Source: Verrucomicrobiia bacterium
GTDB taxonomy: Bacteria > Verrucomicrobiota > Verrucomicrobiia > Limisphaerales > UBA8199
Assembly (NCBI GenBank): GCA_035946615.1
Contig: DASYZB010000041.1
Coordinates: 1-44,527, forward strand
DNA length: 44,527 bases
Direction of reading: 5' to 3'
Position numbers and translations under genes: made by a program. Under the pieces are notes generated by a model. The model was not told where the DNA came from. It saw only the letters and a list, made by a program, of their open reading frames with translations, and searched no databases. Each line of letters opens with the position of its first letter. Positions within the stretch are counted from its first letter, which is position 1. Below, piece by piece: positions 24,769-33,541 of this stretch.

Positions 24769-25707
24769 TCAAATGCGCTCCACTTTGACCTCGGCCGCCA
24801 GGCGATCCACTGCAGCGGGCTCGATGTCTCCCGGCATGGCCGACAAGGCATTGGCTGCGCCGAGAGCGGCCGCCCAACTGCACGCCTGGCTAAGCTGTTG
24901 GCCCTGTACCAGGCGCCAGGCCAATCCTGCCGTGAAGGCGTCGCCGGAACCAATCGGGTTCACGGCGGCAACAGTGGGAGAATGGATTCGCCACACCTCA
25001 TGTCCATCCAACGCCAGGGCAGGTTCTTTGCCGGCGGTGACGACTACTCGCCGGGCGCCAAGCTGAAGGATTCGGCGCATGGCCGCGATGAGGGCCTCCT
25101 CATTCTCGAGCGGCTGCCCGAAGGTGGCAACCAACTCCGCCCGATTGGGCTTCACCAGCCCGGGTTGCGCCTTCAACGATTCCAGCAGAGGAGCCCCTTT
25201 GGCATCGACTATCGAGAGCGCCCCTGTTTGATGCGCCAGCCGAGTGCAACGCGCGTAGAAATCAACCGGCCCACCAGGAGTGAGGGTCCCGGACATCACA
25301 AGAGCGGCGCAGTCTTTACTGCGCGCGGCGATGCGGCCATAGAGCGCCTCATAATAGCTGCTGGAAACAGCGCGACTTTCCTCGACCAACTCAGTCACCT
25401 TCCCGCAAGACTGGTCGATAATAGTAATGCACTGGCGGGTGCGCTCGGGAACCGTCACGAAATCAATTTCCACTCCAAGCTTCAGAAGTGCCTCGCGCAC
25501 CCAGGCGCCCCGGTCGCCTCCCAAGAACCCAGCCGCTAGAGGCTCTTGGCCGAGCGCTTTGAGCACTTTGGCCACGTTAATCGATTTGCCTGCAGCTCCG
25601 TCCAGAGTGGTTGCTGCGCGATTGACTGCATCGGTCACAAACTGAGGAAAGAGCATCACCCGCTGGGCAGCGGGTGTAGGTCCAATGCACAGAATTGTCG
25701 AGGTCAT
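24769..25707 (-). CDS. PfkB-family sugar kinase, 1-phosphofructokinase-like
   Basis: The 312-residue ribokinase-fold protein has AGKSINVAKVLKALG (substrate-binding start), LVKPNRAEL and the catalytic anion-hole motif NPIGSGDAFTAGLA, with Asp as base. Overall pattern (GAAGKSINVAKVLKALGQ, PGG, KPNRAEL) is closest to FruK/LacC, which phosphorylate fructose-1-phosphate or tagatose-6-phosphate. The substrate cannot be fixed from sequence. No PTS or fructose transporter is adjacent. Its start is divergent from ku, with 128 bases between. Confidence 0.88.
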   Translation of the reverse strand: MTSTILCIGPTPAAQRVMLFPQFVTDAVNRAATTLDGAAGKSINVAKVLKALGQEPLAAGFLGGDRGAWVREALLKLGVEIDFVTVPERTRQCITIIDQSCGKVTELVEESRAVSSSYYEALYGRIAARSKDCAALVMSGTLTPGGPVDFYARCTRLAHQTGALSIVDAKGAPLLESLKAQPGLVKPNRAELVATFGQPLENEEALIAAMRRILQLGARRVVVTAGKEPALALDGHEVWRIHSPTVAAVNPIGSGDAFTAGLAWRLVQGQQLSQACSWAAALGAANALSAMPGDIEPAAVDRLAAEVKVERI

Positions 25708-25835
25708 TTGTCTCTAATCAGTCAAAGCATTTGCCGGCCTCGGCGGAGTCTCACACGCCAGGCTGCTCTGAGCAAACCAAGTTTCGGAGGGGAGTACCCC
25801 ATTCGGACTGCGTCCAGCGCGGCGTACATTGATTC

Positions 25836-26669
25836 ATGCGACCGCTGTGGAAAGGAGCGATCAGTTTCGGCCTCGTGAACATCCCGGTCGGCCTGTACTC
25901 CGCTCTGAGCCGCCAGGCCACAGTCGATCTCGACCTCCTCCGGGATTCGGACCACAGCCGCATTCGGTACAAAAAGGTAGCTGAGGCCGATGGCAAGGAA
26001 GTCCCCAAAGAACATATCGTGAAGGGATTCGAATATGAGAAGGACCAGTACGTGGTTTTGACCAACGAGGATTTCCAGCGCGTGCAGCTTAAATCCAACC
26101 AGACGGTGGATATCCGGGAGTTTGTCAAAGCGGAGGAGATTGAACCGCGCTTTTATGAAGCCCCTTATTTTTTGGCGCCAGAGAAGAGCGGGGTGAAGGC
26201 CTATGTGCTCCTGCGCACGGCGCTGGAGAAAAGCGGGCTGGCCGGCGTGGCCAAAGTGGTCATCCGCCCCCCGCGGGAGCACTTGGCCTTGTTAAGGCCG
26301 CTGGAGGGTGTCCTGCTGCTGGAAACGATGCACTTTGCCGGCGAGTTGCGCGACCCGGCCGAGTTGCGTCCGGCCAAAACGGACATCGGGGAAAAGGAGT
26401 TGAAAATGGCGCTCTCCCTGGTGGAGACCATGACCGGCAAGTGGGAAGCAGAAAAATATCACGATGAGTACCGCGAGTCGTTAATGAAGATCATCGAGCA
26501 GAAGGTCAAGGCAGGCGGGCGCAAGATGCCGTCGGCTCCGCCCGAGCAGAAGCATCCTCCGGGTAAGGTTATCGATCTGGTTGCACTGTTGCAGGAGAGT
26601 CTTGGCAAAACCCAGAAGCAACCCCGAAAGAAGACCGCTGCCACGGTCGCCCACCGCAAAGCGGCATAG
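25836..26669 (+). CDS. ku: Ku protein, non-homologous end joining
   Basis: The 277-residue protein has the bacterial Ku core: MRPLWKGAISFGLVNIPVGLYSA at the N-terminus, IRYKKV and VPKEHIVKGFEYEKDQYVVL, EIEPRFYEAPYFLAPEKSG, and EKYHDEYRESLMKIIEQKV near residue 215. A Lys/Arg-rich tail (KTQKQPRKKTAATVAHRKA) may bind DNA. Ku dimers ring broken DNA ends and recruit LigD. No ligD is in the window, so its partner must be elsewhere or replaced. Confidence 0.96.
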   Translation: MRPLWKGAISFGLVNIPVGLYSALSRQATVDLDLLRDSDHSRIRYKKVAEADGKEVPKEHIVKGFEYEKDQYVVLTNEDFQRVQLKSNQTVDIREFVKAEEIEPRFYEAPYFLAPEKSGVKAYVLLRTALEKSGLAGVAKVVIRPPREHLALLRPLEGVLLLETMHFAGELRDPAELRPAKTDIGEKELKMALSLVETMTGKWEAEKYHDEYRESLMKIIEQKVKAGGRKMPSAPPEQKHPPGKVIDLVALLQESLGKTQKQPRKKTAATVAHRKAA

Positions 26670-26671
26670 GT

Positions 26672-26701
26672 AAAAAAGAGCGGCGCTCTGTCGAGCGCCG
26701 C
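26672..26701 (-). terminator. Rho-independent terminator
   Basis: A perfect nine-pair stem GCGGCGCTC/GAGCGCCGC with a four-base loop is followed on the minus strand by a run of six T. It serves the Spy-like gene ending at 26744; it also lies right after ku but lacks a T-run in that direction. Confidence 0.85.
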
Positions 26702-26743
26702 CACAACCAGCAATCCTTTTAAGGATGCGAGGGATTTCGGACG

Positions 26744-27154
26744 CTACTGGCCGTTGCCCTGGCCGCCGGCAGCATTGCGCCGGGGGCGCGCCATCTGGCT
26801 GCGGATCTTCTGCCATTTCTCATACTGATCGGAGCTGAGAATGTCTTTGAACTTCTTATTGGTGTCTTCACGCAAAGCACGGACTTTTTCACGCCGGTCA
26901 TTGCGCGAGAGGCTGCTGTCGTTGCGCAGTTCGCGCATTTGCTTGCCCTCGGCTTCAAGAGCTGCCGTGACTTTGGTTTTCTGGTCTGACGAGAGGTCAA
27001 GTTGGGTGGAGATACGGTCCACGCGCTGCTGGAGGGTCATTCTTCCGCCCCGTCTGGGGGCAGCATTGGTATCCTGGGCCTGCGCAACAGTTGCGCAGGT
27101 CAATAGCGCGCCCATTGCCAGCGCTGCAATTAAACTGGTTTTCTGCATTTTCAT
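26744..27154 (-). CDS. Periplasmic Spy/CpxP-like helical protein
   Basis: This 136-residue protein has a signal peptide (MKMQKTSLIAALAMGALLTCATVAQA, cleaved before QDTN) and a helical body with two LTxxQ-like motifs: LDLSSDQKTKV and DILSSDQYEKWQK. Charged Arg-rich helices between them and the size fit the Spy/CpxP periplasmic chaperone/stress fold, but sequence similarity in that fold is weak and the function is uncertain. The tail is Arg/Gly/Asn-rich (RPRRNAAGGQGNGQ). A strong terminator follows. Confidence 0.7.
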   Translation of the reverse strand: MKMQKTSLIAALAMGALLTCATVAQAQDTNAAPRRGGRMTLQQRVDRISTQLDLSSDQKTKVTAALEAEGKQMRELRNDSSLSRNDRREKVRALREDTNKKFKDILSSDQYEKWQKIRSQMARPRRNAAGGQGNGQ

Positions 27155-27749
27155 GTTCTTTTAGTTTTTCTGTTTTCGACCCACTGCCGATTCGGTTTGG
27201 GACAGCGGCCATTTCGTTACAACATAAGAGACGCTTGGCGGCTCGTTTGGTTACAACACGCGGGCAGAGATGCAATCAACCTCGAGGAAATGACGCCCTT
27301 GGAAACTATCGGGATTTCCGGGATTATAGTCTCTTGAGCCGGAATGGGTTGGGATTACCGCAGAGCAGCCAAGAGCAGGTTTTAATAATAGAATTGCCGC
27401 CGTCCTCCTCCTCGTCCTCCATTTTTCAGGGGTTTCGAGGACCAGGACGTCCGGAGACCCGACCCATTCCCAGAATGCGCTTAGAATATTGCTTTACTAC
27501 ACCAGGGTTGCACCGCCTAGGGTGAGCCCTTTGAGCCCCTATAGTCTGTAATCGGTTAGTGACGGCGGGCGCTGCCGCCTAAAGGCGGCGTTCCGCGCGT
27601 CCGGAACGCCGGCTTCAGCCGGCAGCCCCGTAGTCACTGAGGCGTTACTATAGTCTCGATTACCACGCTTGCAATCTGGCCGAGGGCACTCCATGCTGCA
27701 CAAGCGGCATTTGAAAGGCGCACCTTTCTTAGCGCCTGAAGTGAAGTAA
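27155..27749. other. Long intergenic region with one 99-base element
   Basis: This 595-base gap between divergent genes includes copy 2 of the 99-base palindromic element (27549-27647), and a CCTCCTCCTCGTCCTCC tract facing GAGGACCAGG as an imperfect inverted repeat (about 27401-27450). Phrases TATAGTCT occur on both sides of the element. No coding region or RNA gene is recognised. Confidence 0.6.
27549..27647 (+). repeat. 99-base multi-hairpin palindromic element, copy 2
   Basis: Starts TAATCGGTTAGTGACGGC and ends GTAGTCACTGAGGCGTTA. All three internal stems are perfect here. It differs from copy 3 (41899) at only about two positions, suggesting recent spread or strong conservation. Confidence 0.88.
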
Positions 27750-29552
27750 ATGAGCATAGTACCAGATAACGAATTTGACCTCGAGAAGCTTTTTCTGCCT
27801 GCCTGGGCACAGGAGGCGCCCTCTGCGATTAAATACGCCAAATATGAGGGCGAAGCACAGCGGCGAGATGAGAAAGGCCCGCGCGGGCCGCGGCGGCAGG
27901 GCCGGCCTGCCGGCCAGCACGCTGGCGCGCGCCCACCCGGAGGTGATCGCCGGCGAAGGACGGACTCCGAGGGCCGCCAGGGCAGACCTGGTGGCGGACC
28001 AAGACCCCAGGCCGGACGCGATGCGGGGTTCGATGCGCGTCCAGGGGACCGGCGTCCCCGCCGTGAACCGCCACCGCCTCTACCGGAGATCGCTGTGAAT
28101 ATCGTGCCGGAGGAAAAAGGGGTTGAATCGCTGGCGAGGCAAATCAAAATGGCAGGCCGGGCGTATCCGTTGTTCGATATCGCCCAGATGATTTTACAGA
28201 AGCCGGAACGGCACACGGTCGTGTTCGAAATAAGAAAGAACGCCCAGGGCCAGCCGCTCCAGCCCTTATTCCTGTGCGCACTGGACGAGACGCTTTGGCT
28301 TTCGGAAGAGGAAGCCATCGCCCACGTGTTAAAGAAGCATTTCACGACGTTTTACCTGCCCGAGCGCACAGCGACCGAACCGCCAAAAGGTAAGTACACC
28401 TTTGTCGCCCAATGCGGCATGAGCGGAACCATCCTGGGCCCGCCTAACCACCACGATTATCAGAACCAATTGCGCAAGCTGCACGCCGAACGCTTTTCCC
28501 GCATGCCCTTCGAGGCCTATAAGGCGCGCGTCAAAATTGTTCGCGACGAAGAGGTAGTCAAGAAATGGGTCGAAGACCAAAGCTGGAAGACGGAGTATCT
28601 TTGCTTGAATCTGCCTGAGCCGGCGCGCCTGGGGAGCATGGAAGCCGTCGAGAAGCACTTCCGCGAGACGCACAAGGACAACATTATTAAGCAAGTCGAG
28701 AGGCAATCGATGGCGGGCACCGCCGCGCGCGCCTTGCGCTGTGATGGGCTGGCGCGGCTGGCCCGCAGCGCCTGGGAGGATCAACGCCGATTCCCACTCC
28801 AGATAGCCACGGTGCTGAGCCAGCAGTTTGCTGGTCACGGCCTCCAGTTCTTTAAGGTCAATAAGACCATCACCCACGTATCGGTAGCCCGTCCGCACTA
28901 TTTGGACCTGGTCCTCACGCCGGTTTCGGAAGGGGTCCAGCGGATTGTGGAATTCATTAACGCGCAGCCCAAATGCACACGGCGCCAGTTGGTCGAGGCG
29001 CTCGCCCCTGCGCCTGCGGCGGCTCAACCAGTCCCACCGCCTGCGCCTGCCGAGAATCCCACCGCCCCGGCCCGCAGCGAGCCAACACCGGAACAGACGG
29101 CTGTCATTTCCGATCTCCATTGGCTTATCCACCAGGGGCACGTCATCGAATTTGCAAATGGCGTTTTGGAAACGGCCAAAAAACCAATCCCCAAGCCGCC
29201 AAAGTCGGCGCCCAGACAGCCCGCGCCTGCCAGCGAGACCGGCCCCTCCGCGCCGGAAACGGTTCAGGCCCGGCCTGCCGAGCCGGCGACGTTGGCGGAT
29301 GCCGCGCCTGCCGCATCATCAGGAATGCCGGTTGAATCTGCTCCACAACCTGCCGATGAGAAGCCTGCTCTCGAGCACCAGGGCGGCCTTACGCCCCCGC
29401 AGTCAGAGGAAGCTCTGCCGTCCAATGGCTTGAAGACAGAACATTTCGAGCCCAGTTCCACTTCAGAGCCGAGCCGGAAGGAATCAATCCAAGCTGAAAC
29501 TGAAGAGCCGGCGGCCCAAACATCCCCCGCGCCTTTAGGCTCGCATCTCTGA
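27750..29552 (+). CDS. Conserved protein of unknown function with Arg/Gly-rich segment
   Basis: This 600-residue protein has a short acidic start (MSIVPDNEFDLEKLFLPAWA), an Arg/Gly/Pro-rich disordered segment (about 38-110, GPRGPRRQGRP, RPPGGDRRRR) like those that bind RNA, a folded centre (about 115-425) with no family I can name, and a Pro/Ala/Glu-rich tail (about 430-600). VEFINAQPKCTRRQLVEAL and DLHWLIHQGHVIEFANGVL look like winged-helix pieces split by a Pro/Ala linker. The DEAD-box helicase gene begins one base after its stop, so the two are probably co-translated and may act on RNA together. Function is inferred only from context. Confidence 0.8.
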   Translation: MSIVPDNEFDLEKLFLPAWAQEAPSAIKYAKYEGEAQRRDEKGPRGPRRQGRPAGQHAGARPPGGDRRRRTDSEGRQGRPGGGPRPQAGRDAGFDARPGDRRPRREPPPPLPEIAVNIVPEEKGVESLARQIKMAGRAYPLFDIAQMILQKPERHTVVFEIRKNAQGQPLQPLFLCALDETLWLSEEEAIAHVLKKHFTTFYLPERTATEPPKGKYTFVAQCGMSGTILGPPNHHDYQNQLRKLHAERFSRMPFEAYKARVKIVRDEEVVKKWVEDQSWKTEYLCLNLPEPARLGSMEAVEKHFRETHKDNIIKQVERQSMAGTAARALRCDGLARLARSAWEDQRRFPLQIATVLSQQFAGHGLQFFKVNKTITHVSVARPHYLDLVLTPVSEGVQRIVEFINAQPKCTRRQLVEALAPAPAAAQPVPPPAPAENPTAPARSEPTPEQTAVISDLHWLIHQGHVIEFANGVLETAKKPIPKPPKSAPRQPAPASETGPSAPETVQARPAEPATLADAAPAASSGMPVESAPQPADEKPALEHQGGLTPPQSEEALPSNGLKTEHFEPSSTSEPSRKESIQAETEEPAAQTSPAPLGSHL

Positions 29553-29553
29553 A

Positions 29554-30789
29554 ATGGCTTTCAGCAAACTAGGACTCTCCCATCCGATGCTCGAAGGCGT
29601 CAAGGCCATGGGCTATACGGAACCGACGCCCATTCAGCTTCGGGCCATCCCCTTGATCATGGCAGGCCGGGATGTCATCGGCAGCGCCCAAACCGGCACC
29701 GGCAAGACCGCCGCCTTTGCGCTGCCGATCCTTTCTCAACTCGGCCAGCACCAGCCCCAACCCCGGGTGCTCGTGCTCGAACCAACCCGTGAGCTGGCCG
29801 CTCAGGTGGAAACTGCGTTTCGGGATTTTGCGCGGTTCACCGATTTGCACGTGGCGGTGATGTTTGGTGGAGTGGGATATGGCGCGCAGCGCGAGGCCTT
29901 GCGCAATGGCGTGGATGTCCTGGTCGCCACCCCCGGGCGCCTGCTGGATTTGATTCAGCAGGGATGTTGCCGGCTGGACCAGATCAAATTCCTGGTGCTC
30001 GATGAGGCCGACCGGATGCTCGATATGGGTTTCCTCCCGGATGTGCGGCGCATCCTGCAAAGATGCCCGCGCGAGCGGCACACCTCGCTCTTTTCGGCCA
30101 CCATCCCGCCCGAGATCGAGACGCTCATCCAGTGGGCCATGAAATCGCCCCAAACCGTCGAAATCGGACCGCGCCGCACCCCGGTCGAAACGGTCAAGCA
30201 TGTCATCTACGCTGTAGCCGAGGCGCAGAAGACGGACCTGCTCCTGGAATTGCTTCGGCGGGTCAACTACGATTCGGTGATTGTCTTTTGCCGGACCAAG
30301 TATGGCGCGGACCGCGCAGCGCATTTGCTCAAGCGAAACAACCACGCGGTGGCGGTGCTCCATTCCAATCGCACGCAGCGAGAGCGCGAGCAAGCCCTTC
30401 GCGGGTTTCGGGATGGCCGCTACGAAGTGCTGGTGGCAACAGACATCGCCGCCAGAGGACTCGATATCGCTGACGTAAGCCACGTCATCAATTACGATGT
30501 GCCGCAGCATCCGGAAGATTACATTCACCGCATCGGGCGCACTGGGCGGATGGAGGCCAAGGGCGATGCGTTCACCTTGATGGTCGCCGAGGATGGCCGC
30601 CACGTGCAGGCCATCGAGCGCTTTATCGGCCAGAAAATCCCGCGCGTTAAACTCGAGAACTTTGATTACCGCTACACCGCCCTCTTCGAGGAGGGCAAGC
30701 CCGGCCAGCCCCAGGGCGGGCCTATGCGCGCTCGCGGCGCACGGGTGCGCGGCGGTTACTTCTACGGACCCGCGCGGCGCCGGCGGTAG
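29554..30789 (+). CDS. DEAD-box RNA helicase, RhlE-like
   Basis: The 411-residue protein shows the helicase motifs in order: Q-motif (PTPIQLRAIPLIM), AQTGTGKT (I), PTRELA (Ia), TPGRLLD (Ib), DEADRMLDMGF (II), SAT (III), IVFCRTK (IV), VATDIAARGLDI (V) and HRIGRTGR (VI). It unwinds RNA duplexes in ribosome assembly or mRNA decay. The C-terminal tail is short and Arg/Gly-rich (RARGARVRGGYFYGPARRRR), which helps RNA binding. It is tightly linked to the upstream Arg/Gly-rich protein. Confidence 0.95.
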   Translation: MAFSKLGLSHPMLEGVKAMGYTEPTPIQLRAIPLIMAGRDVIGSAQTGTGKTAAFALPILSQLGQHQPQPRVLVLEPTRELAAQVETAFRDFARFTDLHVAVMFGGVGYGAQREALRNGVDVLVATPGRLLDLIQQGCCRLDQIKFLVLDEADRMLDMGFLPDVRRILQRCPRERHTSLFSATIPPEIETLIQWAMKSPQTVEIGPRRTPVETVKHVIYAVAEAQKTDLLLELLRRVNYDSVIVFCRTKYGADRAAHLLKRNNHAVAVLHSNRTQREREQALRGFRDGRYEVLVATDIAARGLDIADVSHVINYDVPQHPEDYIHRIGRTGRMEAKGDAFTLMVAEDGRHVQAIERFIGQKIPRVKLENFDYRYTALFEEGKPGQPQGGPMRARGARVRGGYFYGPARRRR

Positions 30790-30825
30790 GTTGAATCGGG
30801 ATAAGCAAAATGCTAGAATTGGTTG

Positions 30826-31401
30826 ATGGCCAATCCGGATGCTTATCTTTTGCGTGAGAATACCGGCACAGCGGGAGTGGTTCAAACTGCCCGCGATGCC
30901 GTCGAGACCTTGGCGCATTTTGAGATTCCGCATCTGATTGTTGGCGGGATTGCGGTCCAGGAGCATGGTTACCCCCGCGTCACCATCGATGTGGACATCG
31001 TTGTGCCGGATGCGTTGGAAGCAGTCGAATTTCTCACCGCAAACGTAAGCGGCCCCTTCATCCGCATCCCGGTGCGTCAGGATGGAGTCGAAGACCGCCG
31101 AAACCATGTGATTGTCGATCTGCTGCCCGGGGGCGCGGTGCTGAGACCTGGCAACAAGGTCCCCTTTCCATTTCCCACCAAAGTGGCGGACAAGCTCCAG
31201 TTGGTGACCCTCGAGGAACTCGTCTCTCTCAAATTGGATAGCTGGTTTGGCGCGCCTTTGCGTCGTCTCAAAGACCGAGCGGATGTAGTTGAATTAATCC
31301 TGCGCCGCAAATTGCCGCGCAACCTGGCGGTCGCGCCCGCCGCTCAACAGCTTTATCTGGAGACCTGGGACGGTCTTCAGGCCGAAAGCCAGGGAGCATG
31401 A
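30826..31401 (+). CDS. Nucleotidyltransferase-fold protein (AbiEii/MNT-like)
   Basis: The 191-residue protein has HLIVGGIAVQEHGYPRVTIDVDIVV, matching the GG...hD[DE]hD[hDE] signature of minimal nucleotidyltransferases such as AbiEii toxins and kanamycin nucleotidyltransferase-like proteins. VTLEELVSLKLDSW and RLKDRADVVELI also fit AbiEii-type proteins (LKDLADI). No paired antitoxin gene is adjacent, so a toxin role is not shown. ATG 30826 directly follows a TTG. It is 36 bases after the helicase and may share its transcript. Confidence 0.75.
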   Translation: MANPDAYLLRENTGTAGVVQTARDAVETLAHFEIPHLIVGGIAVQEHGYPRVTIDVDIVVPDALEAVEFLTANVSGPFIRIPVRQDGVEDRRNHVIVDLLPGGAVLRPGNKVPFPFPTKVADKLQLVTLEELVSLKLDSWFGAPLRRLKDRADVVELILRRKLPRNLAVAPAAQQLYLETWDGLQAESQGA

Positions 31402-31413
31402 GGATAGATAACT

Positions 31414-31474
31414 GGTTCCGCGCGTCCGGAAAACGCCAGCTTCAGCCGGCAGCCCCGTCGTCAATGAGGCCTTA
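31414..31474 (+). repeat. Partial 99-base element, copy 4
   Basis: Only the right two thirds remain, starting GTTCCGCGCGTCCGGAAAACG and ending at CCTTA, with several changes that break the stems. It lies just beyond the nucleotidyltransferase stop. Confidence 0.75.
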
Positions 31475-31479
31475 CCATT

Positions 31480-31616
31480 GCGCATTGAGCATTGCACATT
31501 GAGCATTTGCTATTTTTTATTGCGGCCTCTGACAGTTTTTACGAGGCGCCGAGAATCTTTACAGAGCTGCGCGCAATGAAAAATGTAAAATGCTCAATTC
31601 TCAATGCTCAATGCGC
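31480..31616. repeat. Large imperfect inverted repeat of TGAGCATT type
   Basis: Arms GCGCATTGAGCATTG (31480-31494) and CAATGCTCAATGCGC (31602-31616) are perfect; the match continues inward imperfectly for about 45 bases per side. It sits between convergent genes and may end transcription both ways. Confidence 0.7.
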
Positions 31617-31638
31617 CCGGTCGCCGCATGGTTGGAGC

Positions 31639-33393
31639 TTACCTGCCTAGCTTGCTTCGAACCAGTTCCGGCAGGTATTTCACCGGCACCGCACCCGGTT
31701 CAAGAACCGCTTCGTGATAGCGGGCTAAAGAGAACCTGGGTCCCAGCTCACGCTCAATTTGCTGGCGCAGACGGTAATGGGCCATGCGCCCGACAAAATA
31801 GGTCGAGAGCTGGCACGAGCTCTGTTTAGCCCGGATAATCTTCAACCGCGCCTCGCCTTCGGATTGGAAACAGTCATGGGTCAGAAACCGCAGGGCCTCG
31901 TCATCCGAGAGGTTCGAGCAATGCATTTTGTGGTCGAGGATGGTGTTGGCGACTGTGCGGAGATAAAACTTGAGCTGGTTGAGCCGCAGCGCGAGATCCC
32001 CCTGGCCATACCCCTGGTCCAGCATCATCTGTTCGGTATAGACAGCCCACCCTTCGATGTACACGCCTGATTGCAGCAAGCGCCGAATCAGCGACGGGTT
32101 CCGGTTCATATACTGCAACTGGACCGCGTGCCCGGGATAGCCCTCATGAATCGTCAGGATGTCGAGCATGTGGTCATTGTATTCTTTGAGGTAACTCTCG
32201 ACGCGCCGGGCGTCCCAATCTTTCGGTGGCGGGCTGACGGCCAATTGGCCGGCGGCATTGGGGTCCAGCGGCGGGGGCGCCTCCATGTACGCAGTTGAAT
32301 TGCCGCGCCGGAATTCAGGCATCTCGACAACCTGGCAGCGGTCCGGCTCGGGCAGTTGCAGGATGTTATTGTCGGTAATGAATTTTTTGAGCCGGGCGAC
32401 CCGCGCCACCATTTCCCGGGTAAGGTCTTCGGACCGGCCATGGTCTTTGGCAACCGCAGCCAGGACCTCCTCGACGGTTGCGCGCCGGCCTTCCGGGTCG
32501 TCCGGAGGGAGGGCTTGTCCCGGGTGATAGCGGCTCCAAAGCTGGCGCGCGATGACATACATGTCGCGAGTCACCCGGGCGAACTCAGCCTCGGCATCCG
32601 CCATCACCTGGTCCGCGTTCACTGCGGCATCCAGTTCCAGGTCGAGCTTGCGCGCGAACTTTTTTGGTCCCAGCCGCCACTCGCCATTGGCCCTTGGCAA
32701 CAGGTCCTTTTCGAGAAAATCCTGGTATTGTTTTAAACAGTCCACCACAGGCACGGCGGCGGCCTTGAGCGCGTCGAGCTGGCGTGTCGCTCCCGCGAAC
32801 TCAAACAGGTCGTGCTGATAAAAGTTAATCGCACCCCGGTTCTGCCGGATAGCCGTTTCGGTATGGACCCGGGGCGGGTTGCGCAGGTTCTCCCTTGCGG
32901 CAGCGACGATCCTGGGGATTTGCCCCATTCGCGCGATGCAATTGGCTACATTGGTCTCCAGCGGCATTGTCGATTGCGTCAGCAACAAGTACACGCAATC
33001 GTTGATGTAACCGTTGTAAACACGCGGGTCTTCCCTGAACGGATGCAGGTTATCCGTCAGCCACAGGTCTGTCTTGAGGGAATGTTGCAGTATCTCGAAA
33101 TCAATTTGCGCGGGGCGGGAGAGGCTGGCGTAATCAATTTGCCTGGGCAACTCCGCCATGGCCCGCTCGGTTCGGCGGCGCCATGCCGCCCGGGCCGGCG
33201 CGCTCAGGTCATCGAGTTGGCAATCGAATCGGTGGTCGCCCAGCCGCGTGGCTTCCATGGGGCGCATGCGGAAATAATCGTCCAGGTATGCCTTGAAAAA
33301 GACTTCGAGTTTTTGCTCCTGGGTTTGGGCCTGGGCATGAAGGTTCATCAGGATGAAAACCAGCGCCAGGGCGCGGCATAACGAGTTTCTCAT
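31639..33393 (-). CDS. DUF885-family predicted metallopeptidase, secreted
   Basis: The 584-residue protein has a signal peptide (MRNSLCRALALVFILMNLHAQA) and the DUF885 hallmark HEGYPGHAVQLQYM, an HExxxxH-like zinc site, with downstream EGWAVYTEQMM likely supplying a further ligand. YLPELVRSKLGR closes the protein as in this family. Such proteins are broadly conserved in bacteria and are thought to be periplasmic or surface peptidases; the substrate is unknown. It is transcribed away from the HpaI gene by about 150 bases of hairpin DNA. Confidence 0.87.
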   Translation of the reverse strand: MRNSLCRALALVFILMNLHAQAQTQEQKLEVFFKAYLDDYFRMRPMEATRLGDHRFDCQLDDLSAPARAAWRRRTERAMAELPRQIDYASLSRPAQIDFEILQHSLKTDLWLTDNLHPFREDPRVYNGYINDCVYLLLTQSTMPLETNVANCIARMGQIPRIVAAARENLRNPPRVHTETAIRQNRGAINFYQHDLFEFAGATRQLDALKAAAVPVVDCLKQYQDFLEKDLLPRANGEWRLGPKKFARKLDLELDAAVNADQVMADAEAEFARVTRDMYVIARQLWSRYHPGQALPPDDPEGRRATVEEVLAAVAKDHGRSEDLTREMVARVARLKKFITDNNILQLPEPDRCQVVEMPEFRRGNSTAYMEAPPPLDPNAAGQLAVSPPPKDWDARRVESYLKEYNDHMLDILTIHEGYPGHAVQLQYMNRNPSLIRRLLQSGVYIEGWAVYTEQMMLDQGYGQGDLALRLNQLKFYLRTVANTILDHKMHCSNLSDDEALRFLTHDCFQSEGEARLKIIRAKQSSCQLSTYFVGRMAHYRLRQQIERELGPRFSLARYHEAVLEPGAVPVKYLPELVRSKLGR

Positions 33394-33437
33394 AAAGCTC
33401 CAAAAGGCTAGTGACGACGCAGGGACGGCCTCACATT

Positions 33438-33536
33438 ATGGAGCGCGGCGGCAAGCGAAGCGCGACGCCGCTTTGGAACTGGCTGCGCATGTGGGCAAAA
33501 GCGCCGTCGTCGCTGCGCTTTGCCGGCGCGCTCCAT
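33438..33536. repeat. Long GC-rich inverted repeat
   Basis: ATGGAGCGCGGCGGCAAGCG (from 33438) and the reverse complement of the segment ending at 33536 (ATGGAGCGCGCCGGCAAAGC) pair over about 37-40 bases with few mismatches. The arms enclose 22 bases. It lies between the aldolase stop and the DUF885 start on the same strand. Confidence 0.75.
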
Positions 33537-33541
33537 GAGTG

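Noticed and set aside
29569-31107. A 512-codon minus-strand open frame
   Set aside because: It is the antisense of the DEAD-box helicase and nucleotidyltransferase genes, both of which carry clear motifs.
30826-31401. Type IV toxin-antitoxin (AbiE) system
   Set aside because: The nucleotidyltransferase signature fits, but no AbiEi-like antitoxin gene is adjacent.
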